Source: Chitinophaga caseinilytica (lineage in GTDB: Bacteria > Bacteroidota > Bacteroidia > Chitinophagales > Chitinophagaceae). From it: a stretch of DNA of 64,000 nt. The notes beneath the pieces are model-generated. The model did no database searches. It was not told where the DNA came from and worked only from the letters and a program-made list of their open reading frames with translations. Positions 43,827 through 53,365 of this stretch are shown in pieces. Location of the stretch: contig NZ_CP150096.1 of NCBI RefSeq assembly GCF_038396765.1, positions 1-64,000 of the forward strand. The letters run 5' to 3'. The translations under genes were made by a program, and so were the position numbers. Every line of letters begins with the position of its first letter. Position 1 is the stretch's first letter.

Positions 43827-44072
43827 TTATTGAATGTTTACTTCGTAAAATTCCATTACCTGGTTAGCCAGCAGTTTCTGGCAGGCGTTCTCGGCGATCT
43901 GTTGCGCTTCTTCCTTGGAAGCCGCGTCGATCTGGAGCGTAATATGTTTGCCTACCCGTACGTCGTGTACATTTCCCAGGCCCAGGTTCTTCAATCCGCC
44001 CAGTACAGCCTTGCCTTGGGGGTCCAGCAGTTCTTTCAACGGCATCACGTTGATATGCGCAGTAAATGTCAT
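43827..44072 (-). CDS. purS: Phosphoribosylformylglycinamidine synthase subunit PurS
   Basis: 81 residues. FTAHINVMPLKELLDPQGKAVLGGLKNLG and VRVGKHITLQIDA are typical of PurS, the small dimeric subunit of the FGAM synthase complex (with PurL and PurQ) in purine synthesis. It occurs here without purL/purQ but is followed immediately by rsmI. A TAnnTTTG-like element lies about 20 nt upstream. Confidence 0.92.
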   Translation of the reverse strand: MTFTAHINVMPLKELLDPQGKAVLGGLKNLGLGNVHDVRVGKHITLQIDAASKEEAQQIAENACQKLLANQVMEFYEVNIQ

Positions 44073-44092
44073 TTGTTCGAAAAATTTAGACG

Positions 44093-44100
44093 CAAAACTA
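44093..44100 (-). promoter_or_regulatory. Candidate -7 element for purS-rsmI
   Basis: Minus-strand TAGTTTTG fits TAnnTTTG and lies 20 nt before the purS ATG. No clear -33 element. Confidence 0.42.
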
Positions 44101-44138
44101 GCAATTAGTTATCAAATTCCCCGGAAGGAATTGTGAAA

Positions 44139-44906
44139 TCAGCCTTGCTGGCTCTTTGGGGGTACGATGAGCGACAGCACCACATACGCTGCGAACACGA
44201 AAGGCACCGTTGCATACCCCAGCACCGGGATGCTCACCACCGTGAGCAATGCCAGCAAAAACCGCGGCCAGTTGTCCTTTACCGACAGGTTTTTGAATTT
44301 CAGGCTGATCATGGGATGGGAGCTCACCATCAGGTAACACAATACCGCGATGATCGCGTACAGCACCCAGATATTTCCCAGCCACTGCGCCAGCCCGAAC
44401 GGATTATACAGCATGATCATGGGGAAAGACGCCACCAGGAACCCCGCCGCCGGCGTAGGCACCCCGATGAAATGTTCCGTCTGCCGCGTGTCGAGGTTGA
44501 AAACCGCCAGGCGATACGCTGCGAAACAGGGCACCAGCAAGGCCGGGGCCAGGTTGAAGACCGAAACGTCGTACACATCGGGCATTTGCATATAAGCGCT
44601 TTGCAGGAGGCGGAACAGCATCATGCCCGGCACAACTCCGAAAGACACTACGTCGGCCAGCGAATCCAGCTCCTTCCCCATTGCGCTCGACACTTTCAGC
44701 AGCCGCGCCACGAACCCGTCGAAAAAATCGATGATACCGGCCAGTACTACCAGACCGCTCGCCCAGTAGATCGGTTCCGGGTTGGTGATCGTATACTCCG
44801 TACCGTTGAACTCGGCGATGTACTCCGGCGCATGCAGGATGAAAATTATGGCCAGCGCGCCGCAGAATAAATTGGAAAGCGTCAGGATGTTGGGAATCTG
44901 TTTCAT
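44139..44906 (-). CDS. pssA: CDP-diacylglycerol-serine O-phosphatidyltransferase
   Basis: 255 residues, a CDP-alcohol phosphatidyltransferase. The N-terminus PNILTLSNLFCGALAII is followed by the active-site pattern DFFDGFVARLLKVSSAMGKELDSLADVVSFG, matching DGxxAR(8)GxxxDxxxD. Six to eight hydrophobic segments give an integral membrane enzyme. It makes phosphatidylserine, the precursor of phosphatidylethanolamine. The closest relatives are the type II (Gram-positive-like) PssA forms found in Bacteroidota. Confidence 0.92.
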   Translation of the reverse strand: MKQIPNILTLSNLFCGALAIIFILHAPEYIAEFNGTEYTITNPEPIYWASGLVVLAGIIDFFDGFVARLLKVSSAMGKELDSLADVVSFGVVPGMMLFRLLQSAYMQMPDVYDVSVFNLAPALLVPCFAAYRLAVFNLDTRQTEHFIGVPTPAAGFLVASFPMIMLYNPFGLAQWLGNIWVLYAIIAVLCYLMVSSHPMISLKFKNLSVKDNWPRFLLALLTVVSIPVLGYATVPFVFAAYVVLSLIVPPKSQQG

Positions 44907-45082
44907 GTTACCGGTTGTGGGCGGTTGCGCCCGTGAGCGGGAAGGTTTTCGGACAAGTGCCCGGTTTCCCGGTGGAAAAATATTAAAAATTGAAGAATAT
45001 AAACCAAAAGCATTTTATTCATTGCGGGAAATGGTATTAACACCTGCTGTGGTCTAAATGAACAAAATGAACAGCAAAAGAA

Positions 45083-45113
45083 AAGCCCGTCCCGGTTTCA
45101 GCGGAACGGGCTT
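45083..45113 (-). terminator. Terminator after the aminopeptidase P gene
   Basis: A 12-bp hairpin with one wobble pair (AAGCCCGTTCCG on the minus strand, 7-nt loop) followed by TTTTCTTTT in the minus direction. It lies 18 nt past the aminopeptidase stop. Confidence 0.75.
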
Positions 45114-45130
45114 CATGGCGAAGATCACCG

Positions 45131-46423
45131 TTATTTTTTCATCAGCGCCTCGATCTCGTCGGCCGTGATGGGGATATTTTTCATGAGGTCCACATTCCCG
45201 GAAGATTTCACCCAGATGTTATTCTCGATACGGATGCCCATCTTTTCTTCCTCGATGTAGATACCCGGTTCCACCGTCAGCACCGCCCCGTCGGGGATCG
45301 GCTGGTGGAAGGACGGCCCGAGGTCGTGCACGTCCACGCCCAGGTGGTGCGAAATGCCATGGTACAAGTATTTGCGGTACGCCGGCGTTTCGGGGTCCTC
45401 GTTTTTAATGTCGGATTCCGTCAGCAGCCCCAGTTTCACGAACTGTTTGCCTGCTTCCACACCCACCTGCTGATGATAATCTGCGATGGTAATGCCCGGT
45501 TTGAGCAGGCCTTTCGCGAAATTGTGCAGGTGCAGGCAGGCGTCATACACCTCGCGCTGGCGCGGGGTGAATTTACCGTTCACCGGCACGGTACGCGTCA
45601 GGTCGGCATTGTAGCCGCCATAAGCCGCGCCGAAGTCCATAAGGATCACTTCGCCGTCTTTACATTCCTGGTTGTTGGAAACGTAGTGCAGCGTGCGGGC
45701 ACGGTCGCCCGAAGCGATGATAGACCCGTAAGCCTCTCCCGTGGCGCGGTTGCGCAGGAATTCGTGCCAGATTTCAGCGTGGATCTCATGTTCGAACACA
45801 CCCGGCCGGATGAACCCGAGCAGGCGGCGGAACGTCTTTTCCGTGATATCGATCGCCGTCTGGATCACCCCGATCTCCTCCTCGGTTTTTACCGAACGCA
45901 GCTCCTTCAGCAGGGGCGCGGCGCGGAGGAAGTTATGAAGGGGATAGCGGGTCCGGAGCTCCTGGGCGTAGCGGTAATCGCGAACGGGCACCAGGTTGGC
46001 TTTACGGTTGTTTTCGTTGGAATTGAGGTAAATATTGATGGCATCGTGGATCCAGGGCTGGAGGAGGCCGTCGAGGGCGTCGAGCCAGACGATGGTTTTG
46101 ATGCCGGAAATGGCGGTGGCTTCTTCGCGGCGGAGGCGATGGCCGTCCCATTTCTCCTTCAGCTCGTTCGGGCGCACCAGCACGAGCACTTCGCGGTGTT
46201 TGGGGTCCGGGTTGTCGGGGAAAAGCACCAGCATGGTGTCTTCCTGGTCAATCCCTGTAAGCCAGTACAGGTCTGCGTTTTGCTTGAAGGGATGAAGGGC
46301 GTCGCCGTTGGAAGGCAGTTCGTCGTTCGAATTAAAGATGGCAATGGAGCCGGGTTGCATTTTTGCCGTAAAACGGTTGCGGTTCTTAATGAAGATCTGA
46401 GGATCCAGTGGCAAATATTTCAT
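45131..46423 (-). CDS. pepP: Aminopeptidase P family (M24) metallopeptidase
   Basis: 430 residues. An N-terminal aminopeptidase-P domain (about 1-150, NADLYWLTGIDQEDTML) precedes the pita-bread M24B catalytic domain. Dinuclear metal ligands are visible: ILMDFGAAYGGYNADLTRTVPV (two Asp), YHGISHHLGVDVHD (His), VLTVEPGIYI (Glu) and MGIRIENN (Glu). It removes N-terminal residues preceding proline. Cytoplasmic, no signal peptide. It has the best promoter match in the window upstream and a hairpin terminator downstream, so it is probably a single-gene transcript. Confidence 0.92.
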   Translation of the reverse strand: MKYLPLDPQIFIKNRNRFTAKMQPGSIAIFNSNDELPSNGDALHPFKQNADLYWLTGIDQEDTMLVLFPDNPDPKHREVLVLVRPNELKEKWDGHRLRREEATAISGIKTIVWLDALDGLLQPWIHDAINIYLNSNENNRKANLVPVRDYRYAQELRTRYPLHNFLRAAPLLKELRSVKTEEEIGVIQTAIDITEKTFRRLLGFIRPGVFEHEIHAEIWHEFLRNRATGEAYGSIIASGDRARTLHYVSNNQECKDGEVILMDFGAAYGGYNADLTRTVPVNGKFTPRQREVYDACLHLHNFAKGLLKPGITIADYHQQVGVEAGKQFVKLGLLTESDIKNEDPETPAYRKYLYHGISHHLGVDVHDLGPSFHQPIPDGAVLTVEPGIYIEEEKMGIRIENNIWVKSSGNVDLMKNIPITADEIEALMKK

Positions 46424-46461
46424 TTGATGAGTCTTTTTACTGCTTAGCTTGCTTTGGACGC

Positions 46462-46492
46462 CAAACTTACCGGAAAATCAGTTACCCGCAAA
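46462..46492 (-). promoter_or_regulatory. Bacteroidota-type promoter for the aminopeptidase P gene
   Basis: Minus strand: TTTG (46489-46492), exactly 19 nt, then TAAGTTTG (46462-46469). This matches both parts of the TTTG-N19-TAnnTTTG consensus of the Bacteroidota primary sigma factor. Predicted start near 46455, leader about 32 nt. Confidence 0.65.
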
Positions 46493-46693
46493 ACAGCCCA
46501 ATACAGACCGGTACGGTATTCCCCTAAACTGGTAGATTATTCACCTTGAATTTATTATGCGGCTAATTTGATTTTCGGGCAAATTGAAATCGGTAGAAAT
46601 GAATATTTTCTAAAAACAGGCCTCAAAAAGTAGATTTTTTAATAAAAATATTCGTTGCAACACCCATCAAATTTAACGTTATCAAAAAATCCA

Positions 46694-46701
46694 TAGTTTT
46701 G
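46694..46701 (+). promoter_or_regulatory. Candidate -7 element for pckA
   Basis: TAGTTTTG fits TAnnTTTG and lies 26 nt before the pckA ATG. The surrounding 46490-46727 is AT-rich intergenic sequence between divergent genes, with no other feature seen. Confidence 0.5.
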
Positions 46702-46727
46702 CCATTACACCAAAACAATCTTTCTTT

Positions 46728-48332
46728 ATGCAAATCAGCAGTGTAAGGGATACACTCAGAGAATTGCGGGAACTGGGCATAGAGAACGTCGCCGATGTAC
46801 ATTACCAACTCTCCCCGGAGGAGCTGACGTCGCAGACGTTGCAGCGTTCCGAAGGCTGCCTGAGCAGTACCGGGGCGTTAGTCGTCAACACAGGCGAGTT
46901 CACAGGCCGTTCTCCGAAGGACAAGTTCATCGTGAAAGACGAGTTAACTGCCGACACCGTCAACTGGAACGACTTTAACCAGCCATTTTCTGCTGACAAC
47001 TTTGAGAAACTGTACCGGAAGATCACCCGCTATTTCACTGGCAAACCCGTTTGGGTGCGCGATTGCATGGCCTGCGCCGACCCGGCGTACCGCCTGAACA
47101 TCCGCGTCATCACGGAATCGCCGTGGAGCAGTCTTTTCGCTTACAATATGTTCCTGCGCCCTTCGGAAGAGGAACTGGAACACATCGAACCGGACTGGAC
47201 GGTTATCCAGGCCCCGGGGCTGCATGCCGATCCGGCTACGGACGGGACGCGCCAGCATAACTTCTCCGTCGTGAGCTTCAGCCGCAAAATGATCCTCATC
47301 GGCGGTTCGGCTTATACCGGCGAAATCAAGAAAGGCGTGTTCACCATCCTGAACTACCTGCTCCCCCATGCCCGAAAAGTACTGAGCATGCACTGCTCCG
47401 CCAACCAGGGCAGCGGCGGCGATACGGCTGTTTTCTTCGGGCTCAGCGGTACCGGCAAAACCACCCTCAGCGCAGATCCGCAACGCAAGCTCATCGGCGA
47501 CGATGAACATGGCTGGACGGACAGTGGCGTTTTCAACTTCGAAGGGGGATGTTATGCCAAAACCATTGACCTGAGTGCGGAAAAAGAGCCGGCCATCTTC
47601 CATGCGATCCGCGAAGGCGCCTTGCTGGAGAACATTTCGTTCTTCCCCGGCACCAACGAGGTGAATTATGCAGACGGGCATATCACGGAAAACACCCGTG
47701 TGAGCTATCCCCTCTCTTACATTGCCAATGCGAAGGAACCCTCCATCGGGGGCATTCCGAAGAATATTTTCTTCCTCACCTGCGACGCATACGGCGTATT
47801 GCCGCCCATTTCGCGGCTGACGCCCGGCCAGGCCATGTACCAGTTCATTTCCGGGTACACCGCCAAAGTTGCAGGCACGGAAGCAGGCATCACGGAACCT
47901 AAATCCACTTTCAGCGCATGTTTCGGCGCGCCCTTCCTCCCCCTGCACCCTGCCCGTTACGCGCAGATGCTGGGCGAAAAGATGCGCGAGCACGACGTGA
48001 ACGTCTGGATGATCAACACCGGCTGGACCGGCGGGCCTTACGGCACGGGAAACCGCATCAAGCTGTCGTACACCCGCGCCATGATCACCGCCGCCCTGAA
48101 CGGGATGCTCGACAAGGTCGCTTACAAGACCTACGGCGAGTTCAAGCTGGCGATCCCGGAATCCGTTCCCGGCGTTCCGGACGAGTTGCTCGAACCGCGC
48201 AACACCTGGGCCGACCCCGCTGCGTATGACGCCAAGGCTGCCGATCTGGCCGCCCAATTTGTGAAAAACTTTGAAAAATACGCCGCGAAGGCCGATCCCG
48301 AGATCCTCGCCGCCGCGCCGACAACCCGCTGA
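46728..48332 (+). CDS. pckA: Phosphoenolpyruvate carboxykinase (ATP)
   Basis: 534 residues, full family length. It converts oxaloacetate and ATP to phosphoenolpyruvate, the first step of gluconeogenesis. Key segments: FTGRSPKDKFIV, the oxaloacetate-site Arg in LNIRVITE, IGGSAYTGEIKKG with the metal-binding Lys, and the kinase-1a P-loop GLSGTGKT (238-245). LIGDDEHGW (metal-site Asp) and NRIKLSYTRAM follow. Cytosolic. It has its own promoter-like element upstream and a terminator downstream. Confidence 0.96.
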   Translation: MQISSVRDTLRELRELGIENVADVHYQLSPEELTSQTLQRSEGCLSSTGALVVNTGEFTGRSPKDKFIVKDELTADTVNWNDFNQPFSADNFEKLYRKITRYFTGKPVWVRDCMACADPAYRLNIRVITESPWSSLFAYNMFLRPSEEELEHIEPDWTVIQAPGLHADPATDGTRQHNFSVVSFSRKMILIGGSAYTGEIKKGVFTILNYLLPHARKVLSMHCSANQGSGGDTAVFFGLSGTGKTTLSADPQRKLIGDDEHGWTDSGVFNFEGGCYAKTIDLSAEKEPAIFHAIREGALLENISFFPGTNEVNYADGHITENTRVSYPLSYIANAKEPSIGGIPKNIFFLTCDAYGVLPPISRLTPGQAMYQFISGYTAKVAGTEAGITEPKSTFSACFGAPFLPLHPARYAQMLGEKMREHDVNVWMINTGWTGGPYGTGNRIKLSYTRAMITAALNGMLDKVAYKTYGEFKLAIPESVPGVPDELLEPRNTWADPAAYDAKAADLAAQFVKNFEKYAAKADPEILAAAPTTR

Positions 48333-48389
48333 TCCACCGTTTTGCCTTTATAATTATAGATTCCTACGTTCATTTATCAATTTGGTTGA

Positions 48390-48416
48390 GGGGCTGCCAG
48401 GCTAGGCAGCCCCTTT
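48390..48416 (+). terminator. Terminator after pckA
   Basis: A 9-bp perfect stem GGGGCTGCC/GGCAGCCCC with a 6-nt loop, followed by TTTCGTTT. It lies 57 nt past the pckA stop and upstream of the folD promoter. Confidence 0.75.
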
Positions 48417-48436
48417 CGTTTATCCGCCATTTTCCG

Positions 48437-48444
48437 TACCTTTG
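48437..48444 (+). promoter_or_regulatory. Candidate -7 element for folD (leaderless)
   Basis: TACCTTTG, a strong TAnnTTTG match, ends only 3 nt before the ATG at 48448. Transcription would begin at or next to the start codon. Confidence 0.5.
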
Positions 48445-48447
48445 CGC

Positions 48448-49335
48448 ATGCAAATTTTAGACGGTAAACTCACCTCCCAGGCAATTAAGGACCAGCTGGC
48501 CGAACAAACGACCGCATTGAAGACCCTTGGCAAAAAAGCGCCTCACCTCGCGGCCATCCTCGTCGGGAACGACGGCGCCAGCGAAACCTACGTGGCCTCC
48601 AAAGTGAAATCCTGCGCGGAAATCGGGTACAACTCCACCCTCCTCCGCTTTGAAGACACCATCTCCGAAAAGCACCTGCTCGATCATATTATCATGCTGA
48701 ACGAAAACCCCGACATCGACGGGATCCTCGTACAGCTCCCCCTTCCCAAACACATCAATGAAGAACTGGTGATCAACACCATCGATCCCAGCAAGGATGT
48801 GGACGGGTTCCATCCCATGAACGTGGGCAAAATGGTAAGCGGCCTTCCCGCTTTCCTGCCTGCAACCCCTTATGGGATCATGCTGATGCTGGAACATTAT
48901 AACATCGAGACGAAAGGCAAACATGCCGTAGTGATCGGCCGCAGCCACATCGTAGGAACGCCGGTCAGCATCCTGCTCAGCCGCAACAGCAATCCCGGCA
49001 ACTGCACCGTTACGCTTTGCCATTCCCACACCAAAAACCTCCGTGAAATTTGCCTGCAGGCAGATATTATCGTTGCAGCGGTAGGTCGCCCCCATTTCGT
49101 GACGGGCGACATGGTGAAAGAAGGCGCCGTAATCGTGGATGTGGGCATCCATCGCCTCCCGGACGAAACCAAGAAAAGCGGTTTCCGGCTCGTTGGCGAC
49201 GTGAAATTCGACGAAGTGGCGCCCAAAGCGAGCTTCATCACCCCGGTTCCCGGAGGCGTAGGCCCCATGACGATCGCTGCCCTGCTGAAAAACACCTACC
49301 AGGCAGCCATCGGCCAGAAAGGCAACCAAAACTAA
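48448..49335 (+). CDS. folD: Bifunctional methylenetetrahydrofolate dehydrogenase/cyclohydrolase
   Basis: 295 residues. FolD interconverts 5,10-methylene- and 10-formyl-tetrahydrofolate for one-carbon supply to purine synthesis. Family motifs: [22 protein letters not shown] with the catalytic Tyr and Lys, [25 protein letters not shown], the NADP-site [16 protein letters not shown], and [16 protein letters not shown]. The ATG at 48448 is used; an in-frame TTG at 48442 lies inside the promoter element. Confidence 0.96.
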   Translation: MQILDGKLTSQAIKDQLAEQTTALKTLGKKAPHLAAILVGNDGASETYVASKVKSCAEIGYNSTLLRFEDTISEKHLLDHIIMLNENPDIDGILVQLPLPKHINEELVINTIDPSKDVDGFHPMNVGKMVSGLPAFLPATPYGIMLMLEHYNIETKGKHAVVIGRSHIVGTPVSILLSRNSNPGNCTVTLCHSHTKNLREICLQADIIVAAVGRPHFVTGDMVKEGAVIVDVGIHRLPDETKKSGFRLVGDVKFDEVAPKASFITPVPGGVGPMTIAALLKNTYQAAIGQKGNQN

Positions 49336-49487
49336 TCCTGCAATCCCCTTCCAGACGGATGCAACCATACTATCAGCCCATGCCCTGCGAACAGCGGGTC
49401 CATGGGCTGAATCTTTAACAACCGATCCACAAATGCGGCACCGAACGGCCATCCGGGCCAGTGAGGCCGCGACAACGCAGATTGACG

Positions 49488-49495
49488 TACCTTTG
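49488..49495 (+). promoter_or_regulatory. Candidate -7 element for queE (leaderless)
   Basis: TACCTTTG followed by CACC and the ATG at 49500. The arrangement is nearly the same as at folD. Confidence 0.5.
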
Positions 49496-49499
49496 CACC

Positions 49500-50123
49500 A
49501 TGACAACAGCGACGCTCCATACAACAACCGTATTGCCCGTGATGGAATCTTTCTACACCATCCAGGGGGAAGGATTTCACCAAGGGAAAGCGGCCTACTT
49601 CATCCGGCTCGGCGGATGTGATGTGGGTTGCGTTTGGTGCGATGTCAAGGAAAGCTGGGATGCTGATAAGCACCCGAAGCGCCCCATCGATGAGATCGTA
49701 GCCGAAGCCGCCGCTCATCCCGGCCGGATCGCCGTGATTACCGGCGGCGAGCCCCTGATGCATGATCTCCAGGCCTTAACCAGTGCACTGCAGGCCGAGG
49801 GGTTCCGCACTCATATGGAAACGTCCGGCTCCTCGCCCTTAAGCGGACAATGGGACTGGATCACCCTTTCCCCCAAGAAATTCAAAGCCCCCCTTCCCGA
49901 AATCTGCGCCGTAGCCCACGAGTTGAAGATCGTGATCTACAATAAATCCGACTTCGCCTGGGCCGAGCAATACGCAGCTCTGGCGGGGCCCAACTGCAAA
50001 CTATACCTGCAGCCGGAATGGAGCAAAGCCAACCAGATGACGCCGTTGATCATCGATTATGTGAAGGCCAACCCGCAGTGGCAGATTTCGCTGCAGATCC
50101 ACAAATATCTCAACGTTCCATAA
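49500..50123 (+). CDS. queE: 7-carboxy-7-deazaguanine synthase
   Basis: 207 residues. A radical SAM enzyme that turns 6-carboxytetrahydropterin into 7-carboxy-7-deazaguanine in preQ1/queuosine synthesis. The N-terminus MESFYTIQGEGFHQGKAAYFIRLGGC leads into the cluster motif C40-x3-C44-x2-C47 (CDVGCVWCD). ITGGEPLMH is the SAM-binding GGE, and LSPKKF and LQIHKYLNVP close the protein. The start at 49500 is set by the promoter-like TACCTTTG 4 nt upstream; an in-frame start at 49461 would lie upstream of that promoter. Confidence 0.93.
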   Translation: MTTATLHTTTVLPVMESFYTIQGEGFHQGKAAYFIRLGGCDVGCVWCDVKESWDADKHPKRPIDEIVAEAAAHPGRIAVITGGEPLMHDLQALTSALQAEGFRTHMETSGSSPLSGQWDWITLSPKKFKAPLPEICAVAHELKIVIYNKSDFAWAEQYAALAGPNCKLYLQPEWSKANQMTPLIIDYVKANPQWQISLQIHKYLNVP

Positions 50124-50207
50124 GGGCTACTTCACGCCACCTTCATAATTAACACTGTACATCCCATAACAATATCCCTGCGTTACCAATTCTACCCTTC
50201 CAAGGAA

Positions 50208-50738
50208 ATGTCCAAAAAACGGAAAACTATCATTGCCACGGGACTGTTTGTTGCCTTTATGGCTTGCATCGGTTTTCTATATTGGAACAACGCGAGAATT
50301 TTCGATGTCGGCCAAACGACCGTCGGCACCCTGTCGACCCATGGTGACAGTTTTCGCTGGAAATACAAAGTAAACGGCTGGCAACATTTCGGATCGATGG
50401 GTGTCCGAGGCCATCGCTACCTCTATCCCGGGGAAAAATATATCGTCTACTATGACAGCAGTAATCCACATCGTTCCATGATCGATTTGTTGCATCCGGT
50501 TATTGATACGCCAGCTTTCGATCAAACGATTTCACTTCCCTGTCACGAAAAACTTGAGAAAGGCAGCGAATTGATTTCCTTTTCATATGACGTTTCCGGT
50601 GTTGTTTACCATCGTAGCCACCAGGTCCTTTGCACAAAGAAATTCTTTGGAAATGGATTGACATACAAAGTTTTATACAACAGAACCGACCCTCGGATCG
50701 CATATATTGATATTGCAACGGCAGTCGAAATGGAATAA
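50208..50738 (+). CDS. Hypothetical single-span membrane protein
   Basis: 176 residues. A basic start (MSKKRKT) is followed by one transmembrane segment (about 8-27, ATGLFVAFMACIGFLYW), then an extracytoplasmic domain of short strands (GDSFRWKYKVNG, EKYIVYYDSSNP, LTYKVLYNRTDPRIAYID). This recalls DUF3592-like or lipocalin-like small domains but no family is certain. Base composition is AT-richer than that of its neighbours. Its 3' end lies inside the first unit of a 221-bp tandem repeat. Confidence 0.6.
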   Translation: MSKKRKTIIATGLFVAFMACIGFLYWNNARIFDVGQTTVGTLSTHGDSFRWKYKVNGWQHFGSMGVRGHRYLYPGEKYIVYYDSSNPHRSMIDLLHPVIDTPAFDQTISLPCHEKLEKGSELISFSYDVSGVVYHRSHQVLCTKKFFGNGLTYKVLYNRTDPRIAYIDIATAVEME

Positions 50739-51383
50739 CTCCAATAGATTTATCAATATCACAAAAATCTCCAAAAGGATTTGTTGCCGTGTCCATACCA
50801 AATACTTGCAAATCCATTCAATCCGGCATAGCGGTTTCAAGCGCAGTGTCTTTACTTTCTTCAACATGAATCAGTACATCGCTTGAAAATTGTATGCTGC
50901 CGAACGGTATAGTGATGCCATAACCCTATCATATTTAATCGGCAGTTGAATTGGAATGACTCCTGTCGATTTATCAACATCAAAAAAATCTCCAAAAGGA
51001 TTTGCTGCCGTGTTGATATCAAACACTTGCAAATCAATTCAATCCGGTATAGCGGTTCCAAGCGCAGTGTCTTTCCTTTCTTCAACATGCTTCAATACGC
51101 CGCTTAAAAATTGTATGCTGCCGAACGGCATGGTGATGCCGCAATCCTATCATATTTAATCGGCAGTAGAATTGGAATAAGTCCTGTAGTTTTATCAACA
51201 TCGAAAAAATTTCCAAAAGATTTTGCAGCAGAGTCCATTTCAAACTCTTGCCCTGCTATTCAATCCGGCATAGCGGTTTCAAGCGCAGCATCTTTTCTTT
51301 CATCAACATGCATCTATACGCCGCTTGAAAATTGTATGCTACCGAACGGCATGGTGATGCCACAACTCTATCATATTTGAATT
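50721..51383. repeat. Tandem repeat, three 221-bp units
   Basis: Three imperfect copies starting at 50721, 50942 and 51163, each beginning GCAGT(C/T/A)GAA and each ending in CATATTT. Spacing is exactly 221 nt both times, so no insertions or deletions separate them. Shared internal blocks include AAAATTGTATGCT and CCGAACGGCATGGTGATGCC. The first copy includes the stop codon of the upstream gene. 221 is not a multiple of three and short open frames in the units are interrupted, so coding is unlikely. The stretch 51384-51484 holds nothing recognisable. Confidence 0.85.
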
Positions 51384-51484
51384 CACACCCATACATATAA
51401 ATTCACAAATCAAGGGCCTAATCTGTATTATTGCCGCCTTATCCATCATAAACCTTCATTTTTTTCGTTATTTAGTGGTCGACT

Positions 51485-53358
51485 ATGAAAAAACTCCTGT
51501 TCTGCTGCTGCCTTGTGAGCATGCAAGCGTTCGCACAACAAACGGACAAGGCCACCAGGAAAGCCATGGAATTGCTCGAATCTTCCATGACTGCCATGCG
51601 GTCTTACCAATACCCGGAAGCCATCCGCTACCTGCAGGAAGCTATCCGGGCAAAACCTACTTTCCCTGACGCTTACGGACAAATGGCCCTCACCTACCTT
51701 GCCATGAAACAATATTCCGATGCGGAACAGGCGTTTCTAAAACTGGGCGAACTGGACTCCTCCGGCCTGCGCTCCGTTTCACCTTCCTACGCCAAAGCCA
51801 TGGCCGGGAACGGCAAATTCACCGAAGCCCTGGCCCTCCTCAACCGGTACGAAACCACCGCCAAAAACATATCCCCCCGCACCCGGCAACTGAAAAAGGA
51901 CATGGAATTCGCCGTTACGACAAAACCCGTCCCCTTCAAACCACAAAACCTCGGCGAATCCGTGAACACCGCCGATCCGGAATACTTCCCCTCACCCACG
52001 ATCGATGGAAAAACGCTCGTTTTCACCCGCCGTGTTGGCGGAAGGAACGAGGATTTCTTCATCGCTGGGCGCGACAGCCTCCAATGGACGCACGCACGCG
52101 ACATGGGCGAACCCGTGAACACCGCGTTCAACGAAGGCGCACAAAACATTTCACAAGACGGCGAAATGCTCGTGTATACCGGCTGCGACTTCCCCACCGG
52201 CCGCGGCTCCTGCGACATCTACTTCTCCCTCCGCACGGAAGACGGAGGCTGGACGCAACCTAAAAACATCGGTCCCGCCATCAACACCGAAGCCTGGGAA
52301 TCACAGCCCTGCCTTTCGCCCGATAAGCAAACGCTCTATTTCGTCCGTGCCACACCCGACGCAGGTTCCGATATCTTCGTCAGCACCCGCAATGCCGACG
52401 GACGTTGGGCGCCCGCCGAGCGCCTGGGGCCTCACATCAACACCAAAGGCCGCGAAACCACGCCTTACCTGCATGCCGATGGCCAAACGCTCTTCTTCGC
52501 GTCTGACGGGCATCCGGGATTCGGGGGCTAGACCTTTTCTACTGCCGGAAACAGGCCGACGGATCCTGGGGAACACCCGTTAACCTGGGCTATCCCATCA
52601 ACACGATCGAAGAAGAAGGAAGCCTGACGGTCGCCGCCGATGGCCGCACCGCTTACTTTGCTTCCGACCGCAGCGACTCCCGCGGGGCGCTCGACATCTA
52701 CAGCTTCGAACTGTATCCCGAGGCCCGTCCGCTCCCGACGCTTTATATTCGCGGATACGTATACGATGCCAAGACCCAGGCACGCCTCCCAGCGGAACTG
52801 GACCTTATCGACCTGTCGAACCGCCAACCTGTAGCCACCATCCAAAGCAATCAAAACGGCGATTACCTCGTTCCCCTTCCGACCGGGAAAGATTACGCCT
52901 TTAACGTCAACCGGAAAGGATACCTCTTCTATTCCGACAATTTCTCACTGACCGGCAACCTGGACGGTAAGCCTTTCGAAAAAAATATTCCCCTGACGCC
53001 GATCGAAGCGAATGCTACGCTCGTACTGAGAAACATCTTTTTCCCCACGAACCAGTTCGTGCTGGAACCCGCTTCTGCCACCGAACTGGACAAACTCGTC
53101 GATTTCCTCCGCGAAAACGCGACCTTGCAGGTCGAAATCAGCGGGCACACCGATAATGTCGGCAGCGATGCCGATAACCTGCTGCTTTCCCAAAATCGCG
53201 CAAAATCGGTGGTCGACTACCTGGCGCAACATGGCATAGCCGCCACCAGGCTGAAAGCCAAAGGTTATGGCGAAACGAAGCCGTTGGAAAGCAACGATTC
53301 CGATGCCGGACGCGCGCAAAACAGAAGAACGGAACTCAAAATCATCAGCTTACAGTAA
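51485..53358 (+). pseudogene. PorE-like OmpA-family protein, frameshifted
   Basis: The first part (51485-52531) has a signal peptide (KKLLFCCCLVSMQAFAQ), TPR helices (about 30-130, AIRYLQEAIRAKPTFPDAYGQMA) and WD40-like/PD40 beta-propeller repeats. It stops at a TAG right after GFGG. Restoring one base in the G5 run at 52523-52527 rejoins a frame open to 53358, with the rest of the propeller (LDLFYCRK), a carboxypeptidase-regulatory-like domain (LYIRGYVYDAKTQARLP) and an OmpA C-terminal peptidoglycan-binding domain (VEISGHTDNVGSDADN). This domain order equals PorE-type proteins of type IX secretion and related OmpA paralogues. A sequencing slip, a true mutation or slippage control are all possible. 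Confidence 0.8.
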
Positions 53359-53365
53359 TTATTTC

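Noticed and set aside
50673..51380. Short similar open frames on both strands inside the 221-bp repeats
   Set aside because: The period is not a multiple of three, frames are interrupted by stops between units, and the similarity between these peptides simply follows the DNA repeat.
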